62,370 bases of DNA, from positions 1 through 62,370 of the forward strand of contig UQZU01000010.1 in NCBI GenBank assembly GCA_900545665.1, in the 5' to 3' direction. Below are positions 54,367 to 62,320 of this stretch, in pieces. Each line of letters starts with the position of its first letter. The first letter of the stretch is position 1. This DNA comes from an uncultured Collinsella sp. GTDB taxonomy: Bacteria; Actinomycetota; Coriobacteriia; Coriobacteriales; Coriobacteriaceae. The position numbers and the translations under genes were made by a program. The notes under the pieces are model-generated. The model was given only the letters and a program-made list of their open reading frames with translations, had not been told where the DNA came from and searched no databases.

Positions 54367-54408
54367 TTAACGCAGATTAATTGATTTCTGCTTATTTTTC
54401 TGCGTTAA
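54367..54408. other. A/T-rich inverted repeat before the ATPase gene
   Basis: TTAACGCAG and CTGCGTTAA are perfect arms separated by 24 A/T-rich bases. It lies just upstream of the 19-bp repeats, in a short A/T-rich island unlike the flanking genes. Confidence 0.55.
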
Positions 54409-54452
54409 AAAATGTCAGCGTCACTGCTTCGATGCCCTTTGGTCGGTCGTTA

Positions 54453-54507
54453 GCAAAACTTGCAAAAATTAGCAAAATTTGCAAAAATTAGCAAAACTTG
54501 CAAAGGA
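54453..54507 (+). repeat. Three 19-bp direct repeats over the ATPase leader
   Basis: Units begin at 54453, 54472 and 54491, with the pattern GCAAAAyTTGCAAAAATTA. The centre of each is the palindrome GCAAAATTTGC or close to it. The last unit merges with the ribosome site AAAGGAG. Position favours an operator array for self-control, or iterons. Confidence 0.65.
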
Positions 54508-54513
54508 GATACC

Positions 54514-55608
54514 ATGGAGTACAGCAAGAACCCCTTTACCCCGACGTTCGGAAGTATCCCTCCCTTTCTAGCGGGTCGCGAGCATATTCTGCGTGACATC
54601 AACCGTGGTTTTATCAACGGCCCGGGAGATCCAAACCTGTCGACTATTTTTACGGGCGCAAGGGGAACGGGCAAGACGGCGCTTCTCTCGCTCCTTTCAG
54701 AAACAGCGCTTGAACACGGTTGGATCGCAGCAAATGTCTCCGCCATGCCAGGCATGCTCGAAGATATTATCGAGCGAACCAAAGAAGCCGCAGATAGCTA
54801 CCTCTCACAGCCTCATGCGCGCATAAACGGCGTTCAAATTGGTCCAGTGGGCATCGATTGGACATATGCTCAAGAGGTCCAGGGCAACTGGCGCACACGC
54901 ATGAATGGCATCTTTAAGCAACTCGAAAAACATGACATCGGACTTCTCATTACCATCGATGAAGTCACCGTCGATCTCGAAGAAATGCTTCAATTTGCCT
55001 CTGTTTACCAGCACTTTGTACGCGAAGGTAAAAAAGTTGCCCTACTCATGGCAGGACTGCCCTACAAAGTATCGGCGTTGCTGCGTAACGATTCCGTCTC
55101 GTTCCTCAGGCGTTCCCAATATCATCAGTTGGGACGAATCACTGACGTTGAAATTGCAAACGCATTCCGCAAAACCGTTGAGGCCGGAGGACGTTCAATC
55201 ACACCAGAAGCGCTCGAGAATGCTGTGAAGGCCGTCGACGGATTCCCCTACATGATGCAGCTCGTCGGATATCGCACTTGGGATGTTTCGGAGAACTCGC
55301 CCCAAATCAGTGCATCCGATGTCCAGCAGGGTTCCCTACTCGCACGCATGGAGCTGCGTGATCGCATTCTCGAAACGACCTATCGAGAGCTTTCCGATAA
55401 AGACATTGAGTTTTTACTCGCGATGCTGCCCGATTCTGGCCCCAGCAGGGTCTCGGAGATAGCCAAACGCATGGGCGTCGCCAGCAACTACGCAAGCCAA
55501 TACAAACGCCGCCTTCTCGAGGACGGCGTCATCGGGGAACGTGGGCGTGGTCTCGTTGGCTTTGACATCCCCGCATTCAGGGAGTTCCTGAGCGAGAAAG
55601 TCTCCTAG
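54514..55608 (+). CDS. AAA/Orc-like ATPase with C-terminal winged helix
   Basis: A 364-residue ATPase. Walker A GARGTGKT is at residues 48-55 and Walker B LLITIDEV near 146-153. An Orc1/Cdc6-like lid follows, and a C-terminal winged helix (VSEIAKRMGVASNYASQYKRRL) is around 320-345. Such stand-alone ATPases are frequent in gut bacteria, sometimes with mobile DNA. ATG 54514 has AAAGGAG upstream inside a 19-bp repeat. It may bind the repeats through its C-terminal domain. Confidence 0.85.
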   Translation: MEYSKNPFTPTFGSIPPFLAGREHILRDINRGFINGPGDPNLSTIFTGARGTGKTALLSLLSETALEHGWIAANVSAMPGMLEDIIERTKEAADSYLSQPHARINGVQIGPVGIDWTYAQEVQGNWRTRMNGIFKQLEKHDIGLLITIDEVTVDLEEMLQFASVYQHFVREGKKVALLMAGLPYKVSALLRNDSVSFLRRSQYHQLGRITDVEIANAFRKTVEAGGRSITPEALENAVKAVDGFPYMMQLVGYRTWDVSENSPQISASDVQQGSLLARMELRDRILETTYRELSDKDIEFLLAMLPDSGPSRVSEIAKRMGVASNYASQYKRRLLEDGVIGERGRGLVGFDIPAFREFLSEKVS

Positions 55609-55626
55609 CACGCGGAGATTGTCCAT

Positions 55627-55713
55627 AAGGACATCAACGCATGGCAATCAGTAATCCTCTTGGTAAGGGAAGTAGGCTTTCCGCCAACGCTGATTGCCAT
55701 GCGTTCTTCTTGT
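55627..55713. terminator. Large bidirectional hairpin
   Basis: ACGCATGGCAATCAG (55637-55651) and CTGATTGCCATGCGT (55690-55704) are perfect 15-bp arms, with outer AAGGACA/TGTCCTT pairing. It lies between the convergent ATPase and flavodoxin-like genes. Confidence 0.75.
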
Positions 55714-55715
55714 CC

Positions 55716-56246
55716 TTAGGCGAGCTTGCGAGCGAGCTCTCGCACCTCTTTCAACTTGGGCGACGATGCCATGCTGTCGCGCTCGGTCATACCGCTGATG
55801 GCGACAATGCCCTGGTCCTCCCACTTGCAGTACGCACAGGTCGACTTGTACATAGCGATCGCCGCATCATAGACGCCCTCGCTGTGGCTATCGAGTAAAA
55901 GGGCCGTCTTGGTGAACGGGAAGCCCGTAGCACCGAAAGCGTATAGGCGATCGATGGCGGCCTTCTCCTGCGCAGTGATATCAAACCAGTAGATAGGCGA
56001 AGCGAAGACAACCATGTCGGCGTCTTTCAGCGACTCGATCACGTTGGCCATGTCATCCTTCTGCACGCAAGTGCCCTCGTGGGCGAAGCAATACTGACAC
56101 CCCAGACAACCAGCGATTTTCTTACTGGCAACGCGGATGACCTCGACCGTATGGCCACCCTCACGCGCGGTCTCAGCAAACGCCTCGACCATGGTGTCGG
56201 TATTGGCGCCCTTGCGCGGGCTACCGCTCAATACAACGATATTCAT
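55716..56246 (-). CDS. Flavodoxin/NADPH-dependent FMN reductase family protein
   Basis: A 176-residue FMN-binding protein. The phosphate loop is VLSGSPRKGANT at the start. A Cys-rich insert CLGCQYCFAHEGTC may hold a metal or a redox disulfide, as in iron-sulfur flavoproteins. FASPIYWF is the second flavin loop. GGGAG precedes the ATG. It probably reduces quinones, nitro compounds or metals. It stands alone. Confidence 0.87.
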   Translation of the reverse strand: MNIVVLSGSPRKGANTDTMVEAFAETAREGGHTVEVIRVASKKIAGCLGCQYCFAHEGTCVQKDDMANVIESLKDADMVVFASPIYWFDITAQEKAAIDRLYAFGATGFPFTKTALLLDSHSEGVYDAAIAMYKSTCAYCKWEDQGIVAISGMTERDSMASSPKLKEVRELARKLA

Positions 56247-56567
56247 AAGAATCTCCCTTCTTCATGCCGCAGGCGCGCGGCATACATTTCGTTGTAACCA
56301 AAACGGATGGAGCTATTCAGTCGTCTGCAGGCCACATCTCTCGTCAGTGTTCTCTAGACATAATCTCACCGCCTGATAACTCCTCGACTGTCTTGACTCT
56401 CTCTCCGAAAATTGAACAGCAAATCGTTGCTCGCAAAGTATCGACTGTGAGAAAATTAGCTTGAGCTTTCTCCCTGCTCGCATAAGCGTTCGCGTGAAAG
56501 AGCCTAGCCGCATCGGCCAGGCGCAATATAGATCCGCGGAAACCGGCCTACGAACAAGGAGCGTCTT

Positions 56568-57488
56568 ATGTATGGACAGCATGTTGCACCGCAGACCCAT
56601 AACAAACGGACTGGCCTGTCTATCCGCGACGTCAAGCGTCATGCAGACGCCAGAATCGCCGCCTTCGGAGTAAGCATTCTTGTGGCAGGACTGCTTTTGC
56701 TACCCTGCGCAGCACTGGCGACAGAAATGCCCGAAACCGATGTCGCAGCACCCATTACCTGCGACGAAGCCAACGCGGAAGGCAGCCTCACAGCTACCAC
56801 CGTTGTCGACCATAACTATGACCTGGAGCTCCCTCCTGCCTTCATGTTGGTCCAGAATGAGGCGTTTGTATACGATTTCCCCGACAAACCCGAGGACTTC
56901 ATCTACGGGCTTAACGACACCGTCCATCTCTTCAAGATCGACACCGATACCGAAGGCCTTATAAAAACCGAGAACCCCAAAGAGGCCAGCGTCTCTATTG
57001 CCCTGACCATGATCGACAATCACGTTAGAGCAACCGCTGTCTTTACAGGCGGCTACGCCGACGACCAAATCCCTTACAGGCTGAACCTCAACAGCTCAGC
57101 CCACCTTGGCACACACGTTGACCGTGACTTCGACAGCGGGCAGGGGATTATGCACGAAACGCGGCACGATTACTACATCCGTTACGTCTTCGACAGTGAC
57201 GTGCACTTGATTGCAACCGACGTGACCGATCCCGAGCCCAGCCCTGACGTTAAGCCGAACCCAGAGGTTAAACCCGAACCGGAAACCAAGCCCGAGCCCA
57301 CACCGCAGCCCAAGGCAGAAAAGCCCGCGGCAAATCCCGTTTCCACCAAGGCAGTAGCGGCGGTTAAACCAGCCGGGACCACCCTACCCGCGACAGGCGA
57401 CAACGGTGCGATGGCAGTCGCCCTGAGTGTTGCCGGTGGTGTAGTTGTGGCAGTTGGCATTTCCGCAACAAGGCGTCGCAACCACTAG
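56568..57488 (+). CDS. LPATG-anchored surface protein
   Basis: A 306-residue exported protein. The signal helix is at about residues 32-52 after a basic N-terminus. Residues 55-225 form one beta-rich domain with no recognised family. A Pro/Lys/Glu linker (EPSPDVKPNPEVKPEPETKP) follows, then the sortase motif LPATGD, a hydrophobic helix and RRR near the C-terminus. AAGGAG precedes ATG 56568. Bases 56247-56567 have no gene but probably its promoter. It should be linked to the wall by a class A-type sortase. Confidence 0.85.
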   Translation: MYGQHVAPQTHNKRTGLSIRDVKRHADARIAAFGVSILVAGLLLLPCAALATEMPETDVAAPITCDEANAEGSLTATTVVDHNYDLELPPAFMLVQNEAFVYDFPDKPEDFIYGLNDTVHLFKIDTDTEGLIKTENPKEASVSIALTMIDNHVRATAVFTGGYADDQIPYRLNLNSSAHLGTHVDRDFDSGQGIMHETRHDYYIRYVFDSDVHLIATDVTDPEPSPDVKPNPEVKPEPETKPEPTPQPKAEKPAANPVSTKAVAAVKPAGTTLPATGDNGAMAVALSVAGGVVVAVGISATRRRNH

Positions 57489-57538
57489 CCAGCATTTCGT
57501 ACCCCGCAGACAAAGCTCTATCCCCGCTCCGATGAGCT

Positions 57539-57995
57539 TTACTCACCGAGAAGTTTCTTCCCCACGGAAATGAGTTTCTTTCCAACGGCCGCCTTCACGC
57601 CATCAACGCCCCGCGAAACCGTCGAAACAGACTGTGCCGAACCGCCATCGAGCTCTACCCCATCGCAAACAGTGTCGACGGCGTCTTCTGGCAACATTTT
57701 TGGTCGCCATAGCTCCGATTCGGCAGGGCCCAGTCTCCGCTCGATCTCGAGCAAGACTTGTAAGGAGTCCACAGTCAAGATCAACTACGGGAATCGTGAC
57801 GAGCCGATACCGCCCGCATGCCCCCTTCGGAATAGGCGCTGAGCAGCTCCTGGGCGTAGGCGAACTCGGGCCCTCGCCTCCAACCAAGCAGGCGGTTGAC
57901 CGCGAGATTTCCCTGGACGTTGTGGACGAAGAGCAGAGAGGCGTCTGCCAGCCCCAGCTCCCGGGTCGCCCGGTGAAGGCGAGGAAAAAGGGCAC
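57539..57995 (-). pseudogene. Degenerate reading frames, possible gene remnant
   Basis: Two adjoining minus-strand frames look protein-like: one ending near 57781 (LLFVHNVQGNLAVNRLLGWR, then EFAYAQELLSAYSEGGM) and the next starting at TTG 57784 (VDSLQVLLEIERRLGPAESE) and ending at 57539. A stop and a frame change separate them. No family is recognised, and no good ribosome site is seen. It may be a decayed gene. A hairpin at 58007-58037 lies on its upstream side. Confidence 0.35.
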
Positions 57996-58006
57996 GAAGG
58001 GAGCGA

Positions 58007-58050
58007 AGAGCGTTCCGTCGGAAAGTCGGAACGCTCTGTTTGCATTTTTG
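58007..58050 (+). terminator. Rightward intrinsic terminator without an obvious gene
   Basis: AGAGCGTTCCG and CGGAACGCTCT are perfect 11-bp arms (58007-58017, 58027-58037), followed by TGTTTGCATTTTT. The nearest rightward gene ends at 57488. Confidence 0.6.
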
Positions 58051-58105
58051 GGATCGTCCCAAATCCTTGCCAGCTCTGTGGCGGATGCCGAAAGCTGTAG
58101 ATCGA

Positions 58106-58600
58106 TTATCTGCAGATTGTATCAATCCATGCCTGAATATCTTTCTCAGAAGTACGGAGCATGGATTCATCGAACAGCACATCGAGGCCCGGTTTCACGA
58201 TTGCGCCCTTGCAGGCTTCCTCAAAGTCCTTCAGCGCGTGTCCCAGCCAGCCGCCATTGGTGGCAAACGGATACACGATCTTCCCGGTCAGGTCAGCCCG
58301 CTCCAGGAAACTGCGCATGGCGGGCGCAAAGGTGTACCACCAGACAGGAGAACCCAGAATGATGGTGTCGTAATCTCTCCAGCCAATGTGCAGCGGCTTC
58401 AGTTCCGGGCAATAACCCTCGGCAATCTCACGCTGCCCCTGATTGACGACTTCATCATAATCGCCATCGTAGGGAACAACCGTATCCATACGAGCAATAT
58501 CCCCGCCGATTTCCCTCTGGATCATCTCGGCGATGCGCTTCGTGTTGCCTCCGTAGGAGCAGTACAGAATCAAGGTTTTCATTTCACGCTTGCTCCTCAT
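58106..58600 (-). CDS. Flavodoxin family protein
   Basis: A short-chain flavodoxin (158 or 164 residues). The FMN phosphate loop is YCSYGGNTKRIAE and the second loop SPVWWYTFAP. The first ATG (58600) overlaps the stop of the aldo/keto reductase gene as ATGA; a second ATG (58582) starts the conserved MKTLILYCS. It is the last gene of the MerR-linked operon and probably supplies electrons to, or shares substrates with, its other members. Confidence 0.88.
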   Translation of the reverse strand: MRSKREMKTLILYCSYGGNTKRIAEMIQREIGGDIARMDTVVPYDGDYDEVVNQGQREIAEGYCPELKPLHIGWRDYDTIILGSPVWWYTFAPAMRSFLERADLTGKIVYPFATNGGWLGHALKDFEEACKGAIVKPGLDVLFDESMLRTSEKDIQAWIDTICR

Positions 58601-59466
58601 GCAAGAGGCTTCCCGCTGAACACGGGAAATGCGCTGAAGTCACCATAGTTGGCGATGCGCTCCATGTTCTTGAGAGTTTCCATATCTTCCTCGGAGATCG
58701 CGAAATCCACGTCCGCGTTGCTTTCCATGTGGGCGGGATCTGCCGTCTTGGGAAGCGCAACGGCTCCAAGCTGAAGGACATAGCGGATGCAGAGCTGGGC
58801 GGCAGATACGCCGTACTTCTCTGCCATCTTAACGATCGCCGGATTCTTCAGCGCCTCGCCGTGGGCGATGGGAGAGTATGCCTCCACCTGGATGCCCTGC
58901 GCCTTGCAGAAGTCCACCAATGCCGAATCGGTGTTGGTGATGTGCAGGAGGATCTGATTGACCATGGGCATCACGCAGCAAGAGCTCAGGAGGTTCTCAA
59001 GGTCATCTTGCAGGAAGTTGGACACGCCGATTACCTTGACCTTGCCCGCCGCCCGCGCATCCTCCAACGCACGCCAGACCTCCTTGTTCTCCTCGAAATA
59101 GCGCTTCTCCACACGGAACTCGCTCCACGGCTGGGGAGAGTGGATGATCATCTGGTCGAGGTAGCCGAGCCCCATCCTCTCCAGCGTCTCATCGATGGAC
59201 TTCGCCGCATCCTCGTAGGTCTTCAACTCTGCCGCGATCTTGCTGGCGACGAACAGCTCTTCCCGGCGAACGCCGCAGGTGCGCACGCCCTCGCCGACGC
59301 CGCGTTCGTTTCCGTAGGCCTGTGCGGTGTCGATCAGGCGATAGCCCAGCTTTACCGCCTCGCGAACGGCTTCCGCCGCCTCGGCATCGTCGATGAACCA
59401 GGTGCCCAGTCCCAGCTTGGGAACCTGGACTCCGTTTGCCAACGGGTAGGTTTCATTCAAGATCAT
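58597..59466 (-). CDS. Aldo/keto reductase
   Basis: A 289-residue AKR, which reduces aldehydes and ketones with NADPH. The catalytic Asp and Tyr are in DTAQAYGNERGVGEG, Lys in ASKIAAEL and His in IIHSPQPW. GVSNF is the usual barrel motif. ATG 59466 has GGAG upstream. It begins 4 bases after the decarboxylase-like gene and overlaps the flavodoxin gene. Confidence 0.93.
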   Translation of the reverse strand: MILNETYPLANGVQVPKLGLGTWFIDDAEAAEAVREAVKLGYRLIDTAQAYGNERGVGEGVRTCGVRREELFVASKIAAELKTYEDAAKSIDETLERMGLGYLDQMIIHSPQPWSEFRVEKRYFEENKEVWRALEDARAAGKVKVIGVSNFLQDDLENLLSSCCVMPMVNQILLHITNTDSALVDFCKAQGIQVEAYSPIAHGEALKNPAIVKMAEKYGVSAAQLCIRYVLQLGAVALPKTADPAHMESNADVDFAISEEDMETLKNMERIANYGDFSAFPVFSGKPLA

Positions 59467-59470
59467 CGTT

Positions 59471-59797
59471 CTACTCCTCGCCCCAGACATCCTTTGCCAT
59501 GCGGAAAACCGCCCACGCCTTGGGCCAGCCGCAGTAGAAGGCTGCATGGGTCACAACCTCCGCGATTTCTTCTTTTGTAATACCGTTCTTCTTTGCCTCC
59601 GCCAGGTGATAGCGGAAGCTCTCATCGGTAAGTCCCTGAGCCATCAGCGCGACGACGGTCACGAGGGAGCGGTCGCGGAGGCTGAGCTGCCCCTCTCGGC
59701 TCCAGACCTCTCCGAAGAGCACGTCATCGTTCAGTTCCGCGAATTTCGGGGCGAATTCGCCCAGGGCATCTCTGCCTGCCGTCTGCTTGACTGCCAT
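59471..59797 (-). CDS. Carboxymuconolactone decarboxylase family protein
   Basis: A 108-residue alpha-helical CMD-fold protein, trimer- or hexamer-forming in known cases. The family signature E-x6-H-x3-Y-x-GWP is seen in EEIAEVVTHAAFYCGWPKAW. It lacks the CxxC of the AhpD peroxidase branch, so it is likely the gamma-CMD-like type. GGAGG lies before ATG 59797. These proteins are often found next to aldo/keto reductases and cupins, with no proven role. Confidence 0.9.
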   Translation of the reverse strand: MAVKQTAGRDALGEFAPKFAELNDDVLFGEVWSREGQLSLRDRSLVTVVALMAQGLTDESFRYHLAEAKKNGITKEEIAEVVTHAAFYCGWPKAWAVFRMAKDVWGEE

Positions 59798-59810
59798 GTT
59801 TCGTTCCTCC

Positions 59811-60242
59811 CTACAGCCTTGCGTACTCTTCATGGGATACCGGCTCGCACCACTCGTTCTCGCAATTCTCGCCGGGAACCTCCACTGCGATATGGCTGAA
59901 CCAACTGTCCTTCTTCGCTCCGTGCCAGTGCTTGACGTTGGCGGGGATCATCACGACGGAGCCCTCGTGCAGGCTGACGGCGGCCTTGCCTTCCTCCTGG
60001 TACCAGCCCTCGCCAGCCGTACAGAGTAGGAGCTGACCGCCTCCTTTGTCCGCGTGATGGATATGCCAGTTGTTGCGGCATCCCGGCTCGAAGGTCACGT
60101 TGGCGGCGAACAGGCCACCTTCCGGATCGGTCAGCGGATTCAGGAACGAATCGCCGGTGAAGTATTGGGCATAGGCGGTGTTCGCCGTTCCCGTGCCGAA
60201 TGCGTTGACCTTCTCGAACTGCTCTTTTCGTTCATACCTCAT
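59811..60242 (-). CDS. Cupin domain protein
   Basis: A 143-residue single cupin. The metal-binding motif 1 is visible as NNWHIHHADKGG and the second as PANVKHWHGA, giving His ligands as expected. GGAGG precedes the ATG. In operons with CMD-fold proteins and reductases, cupins may act as dioxygenases, isomerases or small-molecule binders. The substrate is unknown. Confidence 0.9.
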   Translation of the reverse strand: MRYERKEQFEKVNAFGTGTANTAYAQYFTGDSFLNPLTDPEGGLFAANVTFEPGCRNNWHIHHADKGGGQLLLCTAGEGWYQEEGKAAVSLHEGSVVMIPANVKHWHGAKKDSWFSHIAVEVPGENCENEWCEPVSHEEYARL

Positions 60243-60264
60243 AATTGAAACCTCCTGCTTAGGA

Positions 60265-60987
60265 TTATCGATTCACGCCATAGCGCAGCCAGACCGCCCC
60301 GCCGTCCATGGCCTTCGCCTCTTTCAGCGTGAAGCCAAGGGCCTTGCTCTCCGAAATGCCTTCTGCGGCTCGGAAAACCGGCGGCGTATCCGGGCTCCCG
60401 TCTGCCGCCGCCGCCAACACGATGCTGATCTCATCGCACATCCCCGCTTGCAGGAACGACCAGTTCAGCACGCCGCCACCGCCCAGCATCAGGGTCTCGA
60501 TGCTGAATTTTTCTTTCAGCTTGGAAAGGGCCAGACCGTGATCCAGCTCCGTTTCTCCCGCGATGATGTACGAGATTCCCAGCTTTCTCAAAAATGCCCT
60601 GTAGGCGTTGCCGACCTGTTCTGTCAGCACCTCGACGACATGGGCGGTGGTGTCCACATAGCGCAGGGTGCTGCTTTCCCACCCCAGCTTGCCGTGGGGG
60701 TCCACGGAGACATAGAACATTCCGAAGTCCGGCTGCGCGATGAAATCACCTGCCGGAACGGCCGGCGCATCTTCGTCCAGGTCCGGCTTCCTGTAGAAGG
60801 TGAAGTTGTCGTCCGTCGTCACCCTGCCGGACAGCCAGCCCTGGTGATGGTAAAAGGGCTCTTTCCCGAAGGCGATGTCGTAGAACGCATCGCCCGCCGC
60901 TTTGCCCTGCGGCGTTCCCATGTAACCGCCCATGATCTTTCCGTCCAAAGCGCACATCATGTGGCAGAAAACATACGGCCTGTTCAC
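60265..60987 (-). CDS. RibD C-terminal/dihydrofolate reductase family protein
   Basis: A 240-residue protein with the reductase fold of the RibD C-terminal domain (YVFCHMMCALDGKIMGGYMG, then LMLGGGGVLNWSFLQAG). Members reduce pterins or pyrimidines with NADPH, and several small ones sit in stress operons with no known substrate. GTG 60987 has GGAGGGG upstream. It is the first gene of the leftward operon controlled by the MerR-type promoter. Confidence 0.87.
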   Translation of the reverse strand: MNRPYVFCHMMCALDGKIMGGYMGTPQGKAAGDAFYDIAFGKEPFYHHQGWLSGRVTTDDNFTFYRKPDLDEDAPAVPAGDFIAQPDFGMFYVSVDPHGKLGWESSTLRYVDTTAHVVEVLTEQVGNAYRAFLRKLGISYIIAGETELDHGLALSKLKEKFSIETLMLGGGGVLNWSFLQAGMCDEISIVLAAAADGSPDTPPVFRAAEGISESKALGFTLKEAKAMDGGAVWLRYGVNR

Positions 60988-61056
60988 GTTCGATTCCCCT
61001 CCTTATGATTGACAAACATTCTGTTTGGAAGCATGCTTCCTTTGAACTTCATGTGC

Positions 61057-61087
61057 ATCCTAGAACTTAAAGTTAACTTTAAGTCAA
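61057..61087 (-). promoter_or_regulatory. MerR-type promoter with 19-bp spacer and palindromic operator
   Basis: On the minus strand, -35 TTGACT (61082-61087) and -10 TAGGAT (61057-61062) are 19 bases apart. The spacer holds the perfect palindrome CTTAAAGTTAACTTTAAG (61066-61083, overlapping the -35). MerR proteins activate such over-long promoters by untwisting them. It should drive the five-gene operon. Confidence 0.85.
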
Positions 61088-61120
61088 GGGGATTCTGGAA
61101 TAATTCGGAGGGGTTTTCAG

Positions 61121-61588
61121 ATGGTCTATACGGTGGGGGAAATGGCGAAACTGCTGGGGGTTGCGGCGTCCACCTTGCGCTACTACGACAAGGAGGGGCT
61201 GCTGCCCTTCGTGGAGCGCTCCTCCGGTGGCATTCGCATGTTCCGAGAATCGGATATCGAATGGCTGCAGGTGATCGGCTGCATGAAGAAAGCCGGGATG
61301 TCCATCAAGGACATCCGGCAGTACATTGAGATGGCGCTGCAAGGAGACGACACCATCGATTTGCGCCTTGCCATGTTCCGGCGCCAACAAGAAGTTCTGA
61401 AACAGCAGATGGCGGAATTGCAGCACACCATGGAGATGGTGGATTATAAGTGCTGGTATTACGAAACGGCGAAGGAAGCGGGTACGGTCGATGCCCCGCA
61501 GAAGATGGAGCTTGCCGAAGTCCCGGAACGCTTTCGGAAGATTCGGCAGGAGCTGCGCACTGCGCCGGGGACTGCGGCAACGATATAA
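61121..61588 (+). CDS. MerR family transcriptional regulator
   Basis: A 155-residue MerR regulator. The N-terminal winged helix (VGEMAKLLGVAASTLRYYDK, then GLLPFVERSSGGIRMF) is followed by a long coiled-coil (residues 80-115) and a C-terminal tail with a single Cys (DYKCWYYE) that could sense electrophiles or aldehydes, as in AdhR/NmlR-like proteins. GGAGGGG precedes the ATG. It is divergent from the reductase operon and its operator lies between them. Confidence 0.92.
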   Translation: MVYTVGEMAKLLGVAASTLRYYDKEGLLPFVERSSGGIRMFRESDIEWLQVIGCMKKAGMSIKDIRQYIEMALQGDDTIDLRLAMFRRQQEVLKQQMAELQHTMEMVDYKCWYYETAKEAGTVDAPQKMELAEVPERFRKIRQELRTAPGTAATI

Positions 61589-62024
61589 CAAGACTGCTTA
61601 GGCAACGGCAGTCAACCGCTTGATAATCACGGTAACTTTACCGTTCAAAAAAGTACTACCAACAAACGACCACCCCGGCTATCCGCTGTTCGCGGAAGAG
61701 CAGGGGAGCTCTTGTCGCCGGGATGGAACCTTTTCAACTCGCAGAATAGCAGAATCGCCTCGCAAGCCAGAATCAGCACGGGACGGCAGCGGGCAGAACC
61801 GCCACCGCTAAATTACCCTCACGCTGTCACTGGCAGCCCTGATTAAATATGCTAGGTATCTCGGGATAATGCTATCGGTCGCATACGCGCAAGAGTGTCC
61901 GCTGATTGCAGCCGGTTGTTCCCCTTCCTACGCCAACGGTGTGCAGACATCTTCGATATTCTTGCTCGTTCTGGCGAAAATCGCGTCTCCAGGGTTTGCC
62001 TTTTTCGATTTAGCGTATTGCTCT

Positions 62025-62126
62025 TCAGATCATCGTGGTGTGCTCGTAGCCGCGCTCCACGAGGAGCCGCTCGGCAACGTCGAGAATCTTCTCGACCGTC
62101 TCCTCCAGGTACTTATTGCGTGCCAC
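62025..62126 (-). pseudogene. Truncated TetR family regulator
   Basis: GTG 62126 with GGAGGT upstream starts a TetR-like N-terminus (VARNKYLEETVEKILDVAER, then LLVERGYEHTTMI) that stops after 33 codons, inside the helix-turn-helix. No continuation in any frame was recognised. It is divergent from the ABC ATPase gene at 62321, a usual TetR/target layout. Bases 61589-62024 contain no supportable gene and may be decayed DNA. Confidence 0.65.
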
Positions 62127-62266
62127 GGGCACCTCCATCCTTGTTATCGCGTAAACATACCATGAGTGGCGTACGGGTCGAGAAGGGCTGGCGTCAAAAG
62201 AGCCCAACGGCCGTTACGGCTTCGTTAGAAACGCGTCCCACCATGGATGGTGAACCCGAAAGGTAA

Positions 62267-62299
62267 GGCGCGCGGGCACGGCGACTCGGCCCGCGCGCC
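62267..62299. promoter_or_regulatory. GC-rich hairpin before the ABC ATPase gene
   Basis: GGCGCGCGGGC (62267-62277) and GCCCGCGCGCC (62289-62299) are perfect 11-bp arms with an 11-base loop. It ends 21 bases before the start codon, so it may be an operator or an attenuator. Confidence 0.5.
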
Positions 62300-62320
62300 C
62301 GGAAGAGAAAGGACGAACCC

